The notes: generated by a model not told the origin, from the letters alone. A stretch of 64,000 nucleotides of DNA from Gonatopus flavifemur (GCA_018340375.1 JAFFJZ010000006.1:19043501-19107500), one strand, 5' to 3'; counted from the first letter of the stretch, positions 24,501 through 39,500 are shown. A program made the numbers and translations.

Positions 24501-27500
24501 GTAGCGCTCAAATTAATTGGAACACCGGATGAACACATGTGATTCTTGGTGTTGTATACATTTTCAGTGAAATGTTTTTGGTTTAAACTGTTGTAAGTCG
24601 TATTTTGATTGCTGTAGGTTTTTCAACTGTTTACATGTTTTTCTTATAAACTTGATCTCAATTGTATATTATGCATACATCAGTATGGAAATATGTCTCA
24701 GAGAAAGATAGCTGAAGAATGTAAGGTAGGCCTAGCTACTGTTAACAGTAAATTGTTAACCAATTTAATGAGACTGGCGCCTTCTGTACTGACAGAGTAG
24801 GAAAGTGTGGTCGTCGGAGGAAAACCACCCTTCAAACTGACCGCCAATTAATGAGAAATAGTAAGATGAATCCTAGGTTGTCGGCTGTAGATTTGGCCCA
24901 AGAAATTAATAAATATGGAGTTAATATTCATATTAGCACTGTCAACAGGAGGCTGTTGGAAGTTACCGACCAAAGAAAGAACAGCTTCTTACTGAGCCAA
25001 TGAAGAAGAAACGCTTGCAATGGGGTAAAACCTAAAAGAGCTATTCTGTTGAACAATGGAAAAACATCCTGTTCTCTGATGAAACCCATTTCTTGGTTCA
25101 GGGAGATACAGTGAACTTTCAGTCCGAAGAAGTTCAAATGAGGCCATTATGCAAAAGCCCAAATATCCACCTCAAAAATGTTTTGGGGTTATATGTCCTA
25201 TGATGGTCCTGGACCATTAGTGCCAGTTGAAGGGATGATGAACTCCGAAAAATATATTACTTTATTAGAACGTACAGTTGTTCCACTCCTTTCGCGAATG
25301 TTTCCAAATGGCAACGCATCTAAAAAATGCGAAGAGTTTTTTTTAGTAAAAACAAAATAATAACAGTTCTCAAATGGCCTGGTAACTCTCCTGATTTGAA
25401 CCCAATCGAAAATCTATGGGCTATATGCAAGAAAAGGATTGCCAAAGGAGACTGTACAACAAAAACATCAATGATTCGTGCAGTGAACAAAATATGGTTC
25501 CATGATGATGAAATGAAAAATGTATGCAAAAAACTCATCGAATCAGTGCCAAAACGATGTGCAGAGGTTATCAAGAACAAAGGAGGACATATTACTCCTA
25601 GAATGGGCACGTGGAAAACACAAGAAATGGCTGGATCTCATTTGAAACTAAACGAATTTCAACTCACTATGAGCGGTTTTTGTTCGTCAGGATGTATACT
25701 TTGGAAATATTTGGGTGACAAATTACAGAGATGAAGAGAGGCTCAGATGCTGGGGTAGAAAAAAATTTCCTGTTTGCCCGTTCTAGGGTTGATGATTAGG
25801 ATACTGTTTGTAGCTTTTTTGGTTAATAACTTGTGTGTCATGTAAAAATTGTAGTAATTTCCCTGGTGTTCCCTGCAATGTAACTGGATCGCTGAGAGAG
25901 TAGTATGATCAACTGAAAGAACACATTACCTAGAGGAATCGACATTTTTTACTGTCACAGCAAAAAGTTTGCTGTTCCAGCAGAATCAGGTTTCTCTTTT
26001 CTCCATGTGCTGCTCTCTCCCCTGGTTAAAAAATCTCATTAAACCGATCAATTCTGCATCGGAATCAATGAGAATCAATCGGTTTAATGGGATTCTTTAA
26101 CAAAAAAATATGAAATACCTCAATGCATCGTGGAAAGTTTCTCCTCACGAGCAATAAAAATGAAATTTCAAGGTTCATTCGAGGGACAAAATGGTTCGAC
26201 GTGTTTATGTTTTCTCATCATTCTCATCATCGATTCGGAGGGTGTTCGCGTTGCACTTGTCTTTTTCTCAGGACACCGAAAACCGATCTCGTTCCACGAA
26301 CCTTGGGTGTATTTTCACTCTACTCTAGGGTGTTGGGTTTCCCCATTTAACGCGATACTTCATTAGTCCTTGTGGAAACGTTAGATCGACCTGGGGTTGG
26401 ACAACTGAAAACACGGGAACAAATGAAACGACCAGCTATAGAATCGATGAAATGATTCTCCGTCGTGCTCCCTGTGAATAAAATCTAAAATCGTAGAAAA
26501 GTTGGCATGGCTACCTTATTAACGATACCTATACGTGCAACTTGTTCCAATTAATTATCCAATTCGAAGACGCTTCTAAAAGAAATGCATCTATCTTGTC
26601 TTTTTCCTCATGAGATAGAAGGATTTATATATATTTATATATACATATAAATTTCCACCAAGAGATAGTCTTGTGTTCCGAGAATTTTACAAAATTCTAG
26701 AAGGATGGATGCACGGCAGTTGATGCTTTTCATACACAGGTGTATATGCACATGGTATGCCGGGATCGTGTTAGCTCGTTTGCCAGGGGTCGATAAGACT
26801 GAGTTTGCGCCTACGGAATATGACAGTGAGAGAAAGGGAATGAGATAAATCGACAAAGGGTAGGCAGCAAAAGTGAGTAGGAATACGGTGAGAGAGATGG
26901 AGATAGGAATCATATAAGAGTTCAATGGAAACTTGTCGGCATCGTGTTCGGGCCTCTGTTGAAATCTCCGTAACTTGACACCACGACGATACGCGAAAGT
27001 GAACTTCGAACAAACGGGGTTGATGTCTCCCGCAGCTTATTCGGGGGTTGGTGCCACGACCTCTGTCCTTACCATCAAATGCCAAAGGGAGGGGGATAGT
27101 ATTAGGAGAAAGGAATAAGGATTCGGTGTACGGTTAACCAAATACATAATTCCAAAGACAAGTTCGAATGCGAGATGCCAAGTAGAATTTCATTGTTTTG
27201 ATACATTCCTCAGATATTTTATCCCACCCGTGGATTTCGATGTTTCATCTCCTATTCAACGTACGAAAACAATTATTGTATTTAATTTGTATAAAATACA
27301 TCACAGGGATTTTTTAACTGAATCTCGTGGATTTAACTCTTAGGGAAATCAATTACAATAATCTAGAATGTTGCGGAATCCCGTTCTCAACACTTGAGAA
27401 TGTATAATTTATGCAATTTCATCAAAGTTGTATATCTTATTTAAATTGAAAATTATAATGCTCGGGTTTTGTATCTCACACGTGAAAACAGATTTCAAGA

Positions 27501-30500
27501 CCCATTAAAGCGGTACAGTAATTCCGAACGTTAGTTACCTAAATCAAGTTGACCGCAGTGTTAATTCACTGTGAAATAACGTGTGCTGTGGTTGTTGCGC
27601 AATATATCACTTTTAATATTATAATTTTCTTCCTCTTTGCTATCCATTCTCTCTCAAATATTCTACATTTTTCCTGGAAAAATAAAGCAAACCTAATCCA
27701 GTTCCTTCCCTGCTAATAATTTACCACATAGAATACGATAAAATCTGACCGAATTTCCTATTGATTTATCTCGTCCATTGAGGAAAAAGACATTGCGCTC
27801 TAAAATTGTTAGAGTGGTATCATATTTCACTCTTGAGCCAGCCAAAAGTGAGCCTGTCGAAATTTTGAGTGAAATTTCCACACTTTTGGAGTGATAATCC
27901 AAGGTTTGAGGTTATAAACTCACAGCCACTTCAATTCTAGAGTGAATTTTTCAGTCTAAAAGAGTGGAAATGCCACTCACTGGCTCACTTCTGAAACTTA
28001 GCGGACTGAAATGCGTGATTTTTCACTCTTCCAGATTTAGAGAGTGGTTCTAACAGCGAAATCTAATTCTGTTGGAGGTCTCCTGCTGAATCGACTAATT
28101 TTTTGCAGGGACACTGAACTATTGTTACTATTACAACAATCTTGTTGGCTACGACACTGAGAAAAAGAAACATTATTATGCAGCGTCCAGGCAGCGATGA
28201 TTCATGTCCAATAGAAATTTCAAAATAGCCATCACGAGTTGCTCGCCAGACATCAACTATTTACGTCCAGAACGTACTCAATAATATCTTGGACGCGAAT
28301 AGTTGATGTTTGGCGAGCACCTAGCGATGGCTATAATTTGAAATTTTTTTTAGACATGAATCATCGCTGTCTAAACGCTTCACAGTAACCCAGGTAAAAA
28401 TTGACCATGGGCGCTAGGTTGCCGCAAGGCTCACCAAGATGGGCCGAGCCTAGGCTACCAGGCATGGCGCAACTCCGAAATGATAAAATCATTTCAGCCT
28501 CAGCCCATTTGTTTCCACAATCAAGACCCAACACTGGAAACAGGGTTGTGATAGCATATGCCGTCAATGGCAGACCATACAAAAATTTGTTCGCCAAGGA
28601 TGAGCCAACGCTGTAGCAATCTTGCGGCAGGGTTGCGCCCATCTCATGCCAATGGTCACTTTTATTTTTTATTGCAATTGAAAATAAAATAAAAAATCCA
28701 TTCTATCATTTCGATTGAACGAAATGAATGTCGGAGAATTTCAACATGTAATTTTTCTGATTAGTTTAAACTGGTGAATGACGTAAATCCGGTGGTCCTG
28801 GCGTAGAAGTAGGCGGGTCTGGAAACAGATGAAGAATTATTTCTGTCATGGAATCTTCAAAGGAGACTTATATATTGATTGAATGCTTGGTTCGCCACTC
28901 GCAGGAAACAAGCATCACTCTGGTGAGAGTTATTGTAATTTGCTGTTTGAGAAGGAAGTTTCACTCTTAGCCAAGCTATTACTCAAGTCGAGTCAAGCTA
29001 ACGCCTAAACTGAGCGAGGCCATCGCCCAAGCTGAGCCAAGCTATTGCCCAAGCTGGACCAAGCTACGACCCATGCTTGGTGCAACATGAGAATCCATTG
29101 TCATTCAGAGTTGCCTAATGCTTGGAGCAGTGTCCCGCCAAGCCCTAGAGAGCCTCTGTTGAAAGCATGCTTTTTCCTTCAAGTAATATTGGTTGAAGGA
29201 TGGGCCAAGCGTGGCGCAGCCAATGATCAATGATGGATCAACGAAGTCGATTTATGACTTCCCATATTGGTACAATGTTTAGACCATTGTCAACCATCCT
29301 TGTCCCTACATAGATTGCCCAGCTTTGGCTGGCAGCCTGGCGTCTAGCTATATTCCGTCGTCAGCATTGGCGGAGCCTGAAGATTTTTATATGAGTTAAT
29401 GTTTCTTTTTCTCAGTGGAGAGTGATGTTTAAGCTGATTTTTTAGCAAATTTCTGTATTATATGTAGCATTTTTTGCTGCCACAACTAAAAAGTCTTTAT
29501 CACAGCAAAAGATATATTCAGCAAAACCAGATTTTTTTTTCTCCGAGTTGAATTTTGAATAATTTTTCTTGGGTTCGCAAGTCCCCGCGTCTTTTTGGTA
29601 AATGCGATTTTGGCCATGTGTTGTCGGATATTCCTGTTTAAAAATCCGGGCAAGAGCTAGATAGGATTCGAAGTGCGGTTCGGATATGCACGGAAGCTGA
29701 TCCAATTTTTGAATAGGTACCATTAAGGCGAAAACAAATGTTTCTTTGAATTCCAATTTGGTAAGAAACGGAACAACAAGAATGTTTTCCCTGGTGACAA
29801 GTTCAAAAGTGGAGGAAGCGGATATTGAAGCAAATGAAATGTAAAAATATATCAATTCCCTCCTAAATTACGCATAGATGACTCTTCCCTTGCGTTTTTG
29901 TTGCGCTTCAACGCTTCATTTTCACCAGGGTTATTATTTCAACAGAACACGTTTTTTGTTGCATGATTCTTAACTCATTCTCCAGAAACCGTACGGAAAA
30001 TGGTAGAGAAAATTTTCTATCGTTTTCCATCGTAAATCATCGACAGGGAATCAGATTTAATTTAATTTTTCGCCCTGATCTCGCCCTGTTCTCCACCTGA
30101 TCTTGCTTTCAACATTGAAACTGTGATTGATCTCTGGATCGTTGCGTATTACGGAGTTCATCAGGCTTTCAAAAGTATCATAATTTTTCGACTCGGGAAG
30201 TTCCTTTATTTTTCCGCTCGTAGCAACAAATGCGATTCAACATACTCAAATACGAGAAAAAGAATGTTGTTGCCGAAAGATGAAGCAATATTCAATTTTA
30301 ACGAACTCCTTGAAGTCTTGAGAAGTTGAGAAAAGAGTGATGAAAGAAATCGATGCTTCGTTAATGCATTTAAAATTAAGCGAAAGAAAAATGAGAAGAC
30401 AATATTACGTAATGAATGAGTGAGGATGATATTTATGAGAGAACCATGATTTAACCTCAATCGATAACTTTACCTATCGCTTGAGAGTAGGGATACATCA

Positions 30501-33500
30501 TTGATGAGATAAATAAATTTCGTGTCCCGGTTCGTGAACGTCGAGTTTGAATCGTTATGACTATAGAGTCTATGATCTCCTTTGCGTCGAGGGAAATCGA
30601 TATGGCTTGAAGCTTTTAATCAACGTATTTATGATTCTCGAAACATGTTATCCCATACAGGTTGTTTCAGAAAAAATTCGACGACGTTTACCTCGAGGAA
30701 CAATCATACGCCGATCGATTCTCTCATCGATTATTATAGAAACTGAAAGTTTCGTTCCCAACATTTACAAATAATAATGATTAACGGGAGATTTGGTGTG
30801 TCTCAATCAAAATGAAGAAAATTTCCAGGAATCATTATATTAGAAAGAGAAATATGTTATGTCAGAGACATAACATGCTTGCACTATGCATTTATTATGT
30901 TATCAAGCAGTCACGTACGATCAGTTTCAATCCTAATTCAGTCCTCACGTGCGCGTTACACGTATGTATCACGGCAAGTTAACCGATTATTCGTTCGCAA
31001 TGCGTTATGATTGCGCCAATTGTTTCCACACAATCCATCTAAATCCACAAGTATATTCATTGAAATACAGACATTTAAAGCCCACGTGTATAATTTGCAC
31101 GGGCTCTTCTGGCGATGGTAAACACGATCATTAAAGATACATATCCTTCCAACCTTCGATACATCGTCGTACTCATTTTATGATTCGATGGGTACCTCTC
31201 GAGAACTTTTCACCACATTTCATTTCCATCTCTTTTAGAGAGAAAGAAGGAATAAAATTTCAAGTATTCTCCTTCGATTGTCCGATTAATTGGATTCCAT
31301 AAGCGCGACTACTTATCAATGATTGCAATAACGTAGAGATATTAGTTGTACTTGGAACACGTGGGATCTAACGGAGCACGTGTAGGAGATGTTGGAGCGG
31401 TTGTGAAATCGAGGTTTCAAGATTCACGATTCTAAACGATTCGCTATTCGCCATTCGCTTCGCGCATTAATGAGATCTTCTTCCCTCACGTGACCAATGA
31501 ACCAATGCATTGGAAAATCATCCTCACTTATTACGGATCCCTTTCGAGTGATGTTCGTGATATATTAACATAACACATGCGCTTGTTGTTCCATTTTCAT
31601 ATACAGACATGAATGACGTTTAAACGCATTTCATCATTAACGTGAGAAACGATTAAAATATATTCTTGAATTTCTTGAAGTTGCTCGGTTAAGGTAAACT
31701 TTGAAATCAAAGACAAAAATAGATTTCTATGCTTTGGTTACTCCCTTTACTCGACTGCTTTTTCTTTTACTGCGTAAAATCTGGAGAAAGTTGTGTTAGT
31801 GCAATTGCTAATGTTGTTCGAGTATGATGATGATGATCATCATCATCATCATTATCATTATGATGCAAGTTGCGTCAGGGGCGCGTGCAGTATTTTGTTA
31901 TTGCAATGCTTTGCCAGCGAATGTAAGAAGAACACACAGGATGCATCTGCGGACGAATTATACGAGCCTTATATCGTTAATGAATAGTGTGTGTACATCA
32001 ACGTTTAAGCGCGCGGATACACGAAGAAGATTCATGGGAATATAGTAATCATTCACACCTACTCGTACGGAGTCGAATGAAATGTATACTGACATTGAGC
32101 AACTGGAAGATGAATTGAGTTTTAGACCAAGAACAAATTGAAAAATATACAAAGAATAAAGTCTACGAGGGCAAAAAGTTTTCTTTCGTCATTTGATACA
32201 TCGGTGTTTGAGAAATCAAAAGCAAAAAACTTATGGCATTTCTTGAATAGAAATATATACGTCGTGATTACTTAAACAAGATTTTGGTCCTCGTTGAGCG
32301 AAGAGAAATACCGTTAAGTTTTGAGCGATTAAATATTTGACAATTCATTTTTATTCTTCAAATCAAAAATTTCAAGGGGAGTTGGTTTCATAAATCACGT
32401 CAACAACCCTTAAGAGAATCACTCTGGCTAGTAACTTGCAAGTTCATGGACCAAGCCTGGGGCTTGGATTTGACCTGCCAGGATTTGTCATGAACAATTT
32501 CCCAAAATTGGCCCAGACTTAGAAATGATAAGATCAGGACAAGTTTGGGCCATTGATTTTTTCAATAATGGTTTAAATGATTCGCCGAGCATCAACCAAT
32601 GCTCCTTCCATCACAGATATTAATGAAAAGAGTAGTTTGATCCATATTTCAGCTTGACTCTTCTTCTCCCCCAGGAACATCTCTCTGTACATGAATGTAC
32701 ATGTTAAAATAATGGATTGAATGTGCCAAGACTGGGGCAAGCTTGAATTTTTTCAAGTCTTTTCAATACCTGCATGGGAAAAGTATCTTGACATCCTGTA
32801 AAGATTTAGAAATAGATTTATTCTCATCAGCATATGGGGCTAATCATAGGGAGAACATTCGGCCAGTCTTGGTCCAGTGATTATGCACAAGTCTTTAGCC
32901 ATTATGAACTTGGAATTCGGTCGCTAATTGAAAACATTGTACCACTCAGTTCTTACGAATGAACTCTTGTTTTTCATTTGAAAGATATAAACAATATTGG
33001 TCCAATTATTCCTCACGACACATGTTGGTTTCTGACACATGTGCCAATTCTAGGACAGGCGTTACAGAACCAGTAATCGCTAGAGCATTTCTACTGGGGA
33101 CCCAGAAGAATTAGAGAAACAATTACTCGTCATTGGCACAAGTATGGTCCGTCACTAATTACAAAGATTCTGATAAATTCTAATTGAATTTGACTATCAA
33201 ATCACATAACTCACAGAAGATAATGATAATTGAATAGATCTTTTTACAAAGATTGATGAAACACAAGAATACCATATTATGATTACCATTGTATGCAATT
33301 AATTCCCATAACAAAGATCAACTTGATGAATTACTCGATATATCCTCATCTTTTGTAAAGACGGGTATAATCTGATAATAAATTCAATTAACGATTTCTC
33401 GAATGATCTGAAGCTCTAGCGTGAGAAAATCTAGAACGATATGCACTTTGTGGGAAAAGACTTGGCATTCACGTTAACTATGATCATTCTTCAATCGCGC

Positions 33501-36500
33501 CAGTTCATAATGTTTGTATTCCACTTGATGCGATGACAGGGGTCGAAGTTATCAGCATTTGCATCGAAATCAATACGCAGATGAAGTAATAGAGAATTAA
33601 TTTTCGCTCTACTTGCTCCAATGTAATTAATTCGCACAAGGAATACTCTCGTTCGATATATGTTACGCATTGAGATAATCATTACCCCTGCCACAATCAT
33701 AACTATTCAATCACCGTCGTTGAATTACTATATCCACCAATAATTCATTCAGTGAAATACAAATTCTCGTAATTACCCTCCTCGAACTAAGAAGCGACGG
33801 TTGAGAATTACAAATGCGTATTATCAAACGATTGTTGTTTTTAATCAAACAAAAGAAACCATCGGGAACGATGGATTGATCAAATCTAGTCAACAACGAG
33901 AAAAATATCTACAACGCTTCGTCGTAAAAGGATGAAATCAAATCATTGAGAATGCAATTTTTCAAACATCCCGCATATAAAACAGCTGGAGATGAAAGGA
34001 AAGGAAAGACTTTGAGTACGATCTTCATTTAGTTTGTATGCAAGAGATTTTAAATAAAGTTTCCACTCAATTCTCCCGATTTCTATGGATATTTCATTCT
34101 TGGAAGAATGATTAAAAGTTGTTGGTTTTTATGCCTTTACTCTTTGTACCAATTATTCATCAGGTTATTTCTTTCCGACGGAGACAGAAATACTTCTTCA
34201 TGCATGAAGGAGGATTGAAAATTCTATCGAGAAGATGCATTCGCTGTTGAAGCAGTGTTTTCACTACACTACAAATTTTGAAAAATTAATATAATTAGAT
34301 CCCCAAGAAAATACGAATGTTCAGTAGTGGTGCATTGGATGTCTGGATACTTGAAGATTCATCAAACATTCCATGAACGCCCTGATTGAAGAATCTCATC
34401 GAACCGATGCAGAAAACTGACTCAAACCCATTAAGAATCAATTTTTAATGGGTCTGAATCGATTTTCTGCATCAATGAGATGCTTTAATCAGGGCATGAA
34501 TTTATGTACAAAGAATTTATATTTTGCTTAAAAGTTCTGTGTTCTGTAGGTGATGTGGGGAAAGTTCTGAGTGAGAATCAACGTCTCCTACTTTTTATTG
34601 TTTAAAATGTTGTCGTGCGATGCTCAGTTATAGAGATATTTTAATTGCCCAACTAGCTCCTCCCTATCCCGCACGGAGAAAAATCCAGGTCGAAGATAGT
34701 GATTTTTAATTAAAATGTGAGAATATTTCTTGAATCTTTAATAAAGATAAAACGATTGAAATTTTTGTGGAATTGGATTTAGAAAACAATCAATACTTAG
34801 TAAAAAATAGAGAAACATATGAAGTTTCCAAAAGTTGCGTGAGAAAATTTCCTCAGGTGGATAGTGACATTTCGAAATTTTGTTATTGACTTTGTAAAAT
34901 TTTACGCCCGACTTTTGGAAAGTTCATATGTTTCTCTATTTTTCATCAGGTATTGATCATTTTCCATTGTTTTTCGAATACAATTCCACAAAAATGTGAA
35001 CCGTTTGATCTTCATTACAAATTTAAGAAATACAGGAGCGGCGGGTGGTATGGCCCACCACGTATTTCCAAGATCTGACACTAGGTGGCAGCACTACACA
35101 CTTTTGGCCACGGAGAGATTGTTTCTGTTTATCACCTACGGAAACTTCATTGTTGTCAATACAGTGTGTTAGGAGAAATCTAAGTTTTTCTATTTATTTG
35201 TTCTTGGTGTACTGTGTCGGTAAAACTTTGAGAAGTTCTGTACCGAAGTATGATCTGACGATGGAATTCCGATATCGGATTTTTTCATGAGGGATGCTAT
35301 GCACCTTCATAGAATATCTTCACGAATTCATCCAAAATAGTCGCATTTTTACATTCTCTTTAGATTCACAGAATAATTATAGCACATTTGAGAAGTTCTT
35401 GTGTTACTTGGGTCTTTTACATGAAAAGAAATTCTTATCATGGATTCTCAAGAGACTCAGGCCTCCTATGAGGATTCTGACCTGGTTGAAGGAATAAATT
35501 TTTAGACGTGTAGGGTCAAACCTCCATTCGGCATTTAGAATTTCTCAGCAAACGAAGTCTCTCTATTCTTAAAAAGAAAAAAACAAATTTCTTCCCGTAC
35601 ACAAAATACAGGACATCTCCGTTACCTCCATCCTACCTTATTCCATGAATAATATTACATAATTAGCATGGACCATGAAGATTTCAATTATCCGCTCATG
35701 AGAAAAAACGTGGTTTCAAATTACAACTATGAACATAGTGAATATGCTGATGAAGATGATGAATGTTGACTATTTCTATTAGAATGTAATAGTTACAACA
35801 TGTTGTATTCTTATAATGTTTACAACTCCTTTCTCTCTTTTTTCCTCAACGTAAGTACGACGATCGTAAGTACTCAAGTATATTCACTTATGCCAAGAGA
35901 CAGAATGCAGTTTCGCGAGCCGATTTGCTTGCGTTCTCTCGTGCATGTTGCGTTGCGCGATCGCATACAAGATGAACATCTAGACTTTACTGTACTGTAG
36001 TCGAATGCATTGTATTGTACTGTACTGTACTGTACTGTACTGTACGCGCTCATACGTTGCACACTACATTACGTAATTCGATGATGGACCCTCTCCGATG
36101 AAGAACACCTACGTTTGAGAGATTGCATATATAACGTTACGAACCACACAAATATCGCAGTAATATTCCTGCGATATTTGTGCTGGGTGGAAATAATAAA
36201 TGAGGGATGAGGTTTATCGATCCAATCAAGTCCAAGATTCGTGCATTTATGTGGAATTGATGAATCTCACGCGCACACACCACCTTCATGTATAAAAATA
36301 AATTATCATACGTGCAGTTTCAATTGAACATTTATAGAGGAGACCCAGACAGCACAAATGATGATTTCGAATTCACAAAAACGGTCGTTCAAGTTATGAC
36401 AGTGAAAATGAATTCAAAATGCATAAATGTTGAATGCCTGAATAGTTCTTTATGAATTCGCCCAATCAGAAGAATCCGAATCATGCCAATGTTGACAACA

Positions 36501-39500
36501 TATACAGTACAGTGCCAGTATTGGGTCTTCAACACTTGGTCAACACGTACGGCATCAGTATTAGATACAGTACAGGCACTGCACTGATTGCGAATAATAG
36601 TATTAGTACCCAATTCCCAGTACAGAAAAGCGTTATCATCCCAAACAAATGCCAGTACCCTGCCAGTCTTGGCCAGTACTGGTGCAGTACTGCGCCTGTT
36701 GTAAATTTCTAGCTGGGCGTGATATGGATTCTTTCTGAAGATTAAGTTATTCATCAAGAGTTCATTTTAAATTCAAACTATTCATAATGAATTCATGTTT
36801 ACTGTCATAACGGGAGCTCTTTGCGGGGACTTTTGTGCTGTATGGGGATGCTACAGCTACTGTAATTTTTCATCCATTCAAATCAATTTATATACGCACG
36901 AATTGCGAGGGAACAACATTTTCTTCCTCAGTCACCGTATTGCGAACAAAGTAATTTTCTTGATTCATGAACATGTGAAACGACTGACTCGCTAACTGCG
37001 AGTTGCTTCGTTCGTTGTTGATAAAGTTGAAAGGAAGAGAACAAAAATTCAAGTGTAAATAAAAGTGGATGAAGAGAATTCTCTGCGAAGAATAACGTCT
37101 GGGACGAATTATCTTTAATGCCGTAAATTTATTTCCATTTGTCATCAAATAAATATGAGATAGCAATCTTCTCGTATACATTTTTTCCTTGAGGAAAGAA
37201 AACAGTAGCGGATATAATATATGATGCATTTGATTCTTGTACACACAGAAAAATGCAGGTCGAAAATATATGTAATCTTTAATAACAATTTGAGGAAATT
37301 TTCTTAAAATCTGAGAGTTTTCTTGTGGAATGGTATTCGAAAAACAATGAAAAAATTATCAATACTTGATAAAAAATAGAAAAACACATGAACTTTTTAA
37401 AAGTGGCGTATATCAGTGAATAGTACACTGAAAAAAGTATCAAAGAAATATTTATTAGAATTAACAAAATATTCTTTGGAACCAAAATAATTTATTTGAA
37501 TTGAATAGATGGTTTTAATCGTTTATTTGATTCCAATAAATTATTTTGGTTCCAAAGAATACTTTGTTAATTCTAATAAATATTTCTTTGGTACAGGACA
37601 AATAAATATTCATTTGACTGGAATAAATTCTTTTTTCAGTGTAGGATATTGATATTTTGTTATTGTCTTTGTAAAATTTCACACGCGACTTTTGGAAACT
37701 TCATATATTTCTCTATTTTTTTTATCAAGTACTGATAAGTTTTCATTGTTTTTCGAATACAATTCCACAAAAATGTGGACCGTTTGGTCTGTATTATGCG
37801 TTTAAGAAAACCTCTCAGATTTTAAGAAATTTTCTCCAATTTTGATTGAAGATTACTATATTTTCGACTTGCATTTTTCTCTGTGTATCAATCATCGATA
37901 AAGATATCATTTTTATTTTCTTTTTGCCTCGCTAAAAGGAATTTAAAGTCGATAGTTCGTACCTTAAAGGAGACCATCCGTGATAGATAGATTCATCATT
38001 ATTCCCGATTGAATTGAAAATCGATATAAGCCCGTGTAAATTGGCGGAAAGGTTACGCAGATTTTGACGCGCTCCATTAAACGAGGATTATTGTCTTCCT
38101 ATCAATAATGTGTTTCAAAGTTCTGTGGAAAAATTGTAATCAAAGGTGATTTATTTTGTTTTTTTATAGGCGACGAATTGGTGGCTGCAAGACATGTATT
38201 TCACGGTTCCTTTGGCTCTCCCGATCAACAGTAATCCCGGCCTCGCCGCTAGACCTAAGAATTTTGCCAATCAAAACGAAGCTGCTATATTCGTCGCGCG
38301 ATTTTTAATTGAACTTCTCAACTATCAAGAACTGCTGGACAGGTGAGGGAGAAAACATGAATGTTAATAATTAAAATTCTCGTTCCTTGAATTTTCATTT
38401 GGAACGATGAAAATTGCATCAAGACGGTTGTCGGAAGGCTCTCTCGATTCAACGAAATTGCGAGTACTTCCGATTGGGGATCACTCGAGAGATGCCCTTA
38501 GCTTTGAAAAGGATCCCGTGTGACTAATAAGGTATGACAAGTCGAAGAGAATCCAAAAGCGTCTCGTTTCAGTTGAGGACAAAAAGAAGAAGCCACACTG
38601 TGAAATCAATTTAGAGAGGGCGCCCTAGTCTGGGAGGAAATCCGGCTCGTAAAATCCATACAAAGCGGGCATAAAGAGACGTACGAGGTACGACAGAGTG
38701 AGAAAAGAGAAAAGACGTGAGACGAGCGCGTCGTATTCTGTGTGTTGAGACGAGATTCAAAGCTTTTGCGTCTCTTTCCAAAGTTCAGCTGCAGAAAAGA
38801 AGAGAAAAAGTTTCCCTTTTTCTTCCTTTCCCTCTTAAAAACCATACGTACGCGTGGGTGCAGTTGTATAGATTATCGGATTAGTTTTTCCGTCCTTTGC
38901 TTTGTCTTTAGGTTTTTGTTTCTTTGATTCCAAGGGGGAATCAAAATTTCTTATCCATCGGTTTTGATTTTTCGTATTCGCAGATCTGGATTAGACGTAG
39001 ATATGGTTAAGGCGAAAGATGGAAAAACTCTGCAACCACTCTGCATGGCCCAACATTATCAAATGTTTCGAATTTATCGACGACCCGGAGTCGACATGGA
39101 CGAACAAGTTATCCTCGACAGAGCGACTTCGGGGGATCATATTATCGTAGCTCATCACAATCAGGTACCTTACTTTTTCATTTCACTTTTTTATCAAACT
39201 ATTCCCTACTAGAAATTATGATTGGGAATTAAATGGACCCTAGCTAGTTTTCCCAGATATTAGGTTGGTTTCTAGCTAGTTTTGTAACGCGCTGTCTAGC
39301 CCGTGCCCATCCAGATGTCCCAGGGAATTGCTAGCAATGTTGTTCAAATTGGTAATTAGAAATATGAAATCACACCTATGAATAAGATAACGATGTATTT
39401 TGACATGTAAACTCCAGTCAAGAACGTTGCTTTTAAATTGATTTCCATCAAATAATCCTGAGTGACAAATTGAAACGTTGGGGCTTCCTTTTATTCCTCT

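Larger units (their letters stand above)
28155..29417. mobile_element. 1.26-kb A-type element, perfect 20-bp termini, GA duplication
   Basis: The left end CACTGAGAAAAAGAAACATT is the exact inverse of the right end AATGTTTCTTTTTCTCAGTG. GA flanks both sides (28153-28154 and 29418-29419). Inside are a palindrome (28192-28370) and a GCCAAG-rich, CCC-type segment (28389-29396). So an A-type pair of ends now carries sequence of the other family. No transposase frame was seen. Confidence 0.88.

Noticed and set aside
25327..25734. 135-codon frame as an independent gene
   Set aside because: It is the C-terminal part of the dead Tc1-like transposase (GNSPDLNPIENLW).
29442..29855. 137-codon minus-strand frame
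   Set aside because: Its 3' part lies in repeat DNA and there is no recognisable motif, signal peptide or splice context.
30840..30905. Small hairpin TTATGTCAGAGACATAACATG as a possible microRNA
   Set aside because: The stem is too short and A+T-rich, and no family seed was recognised.
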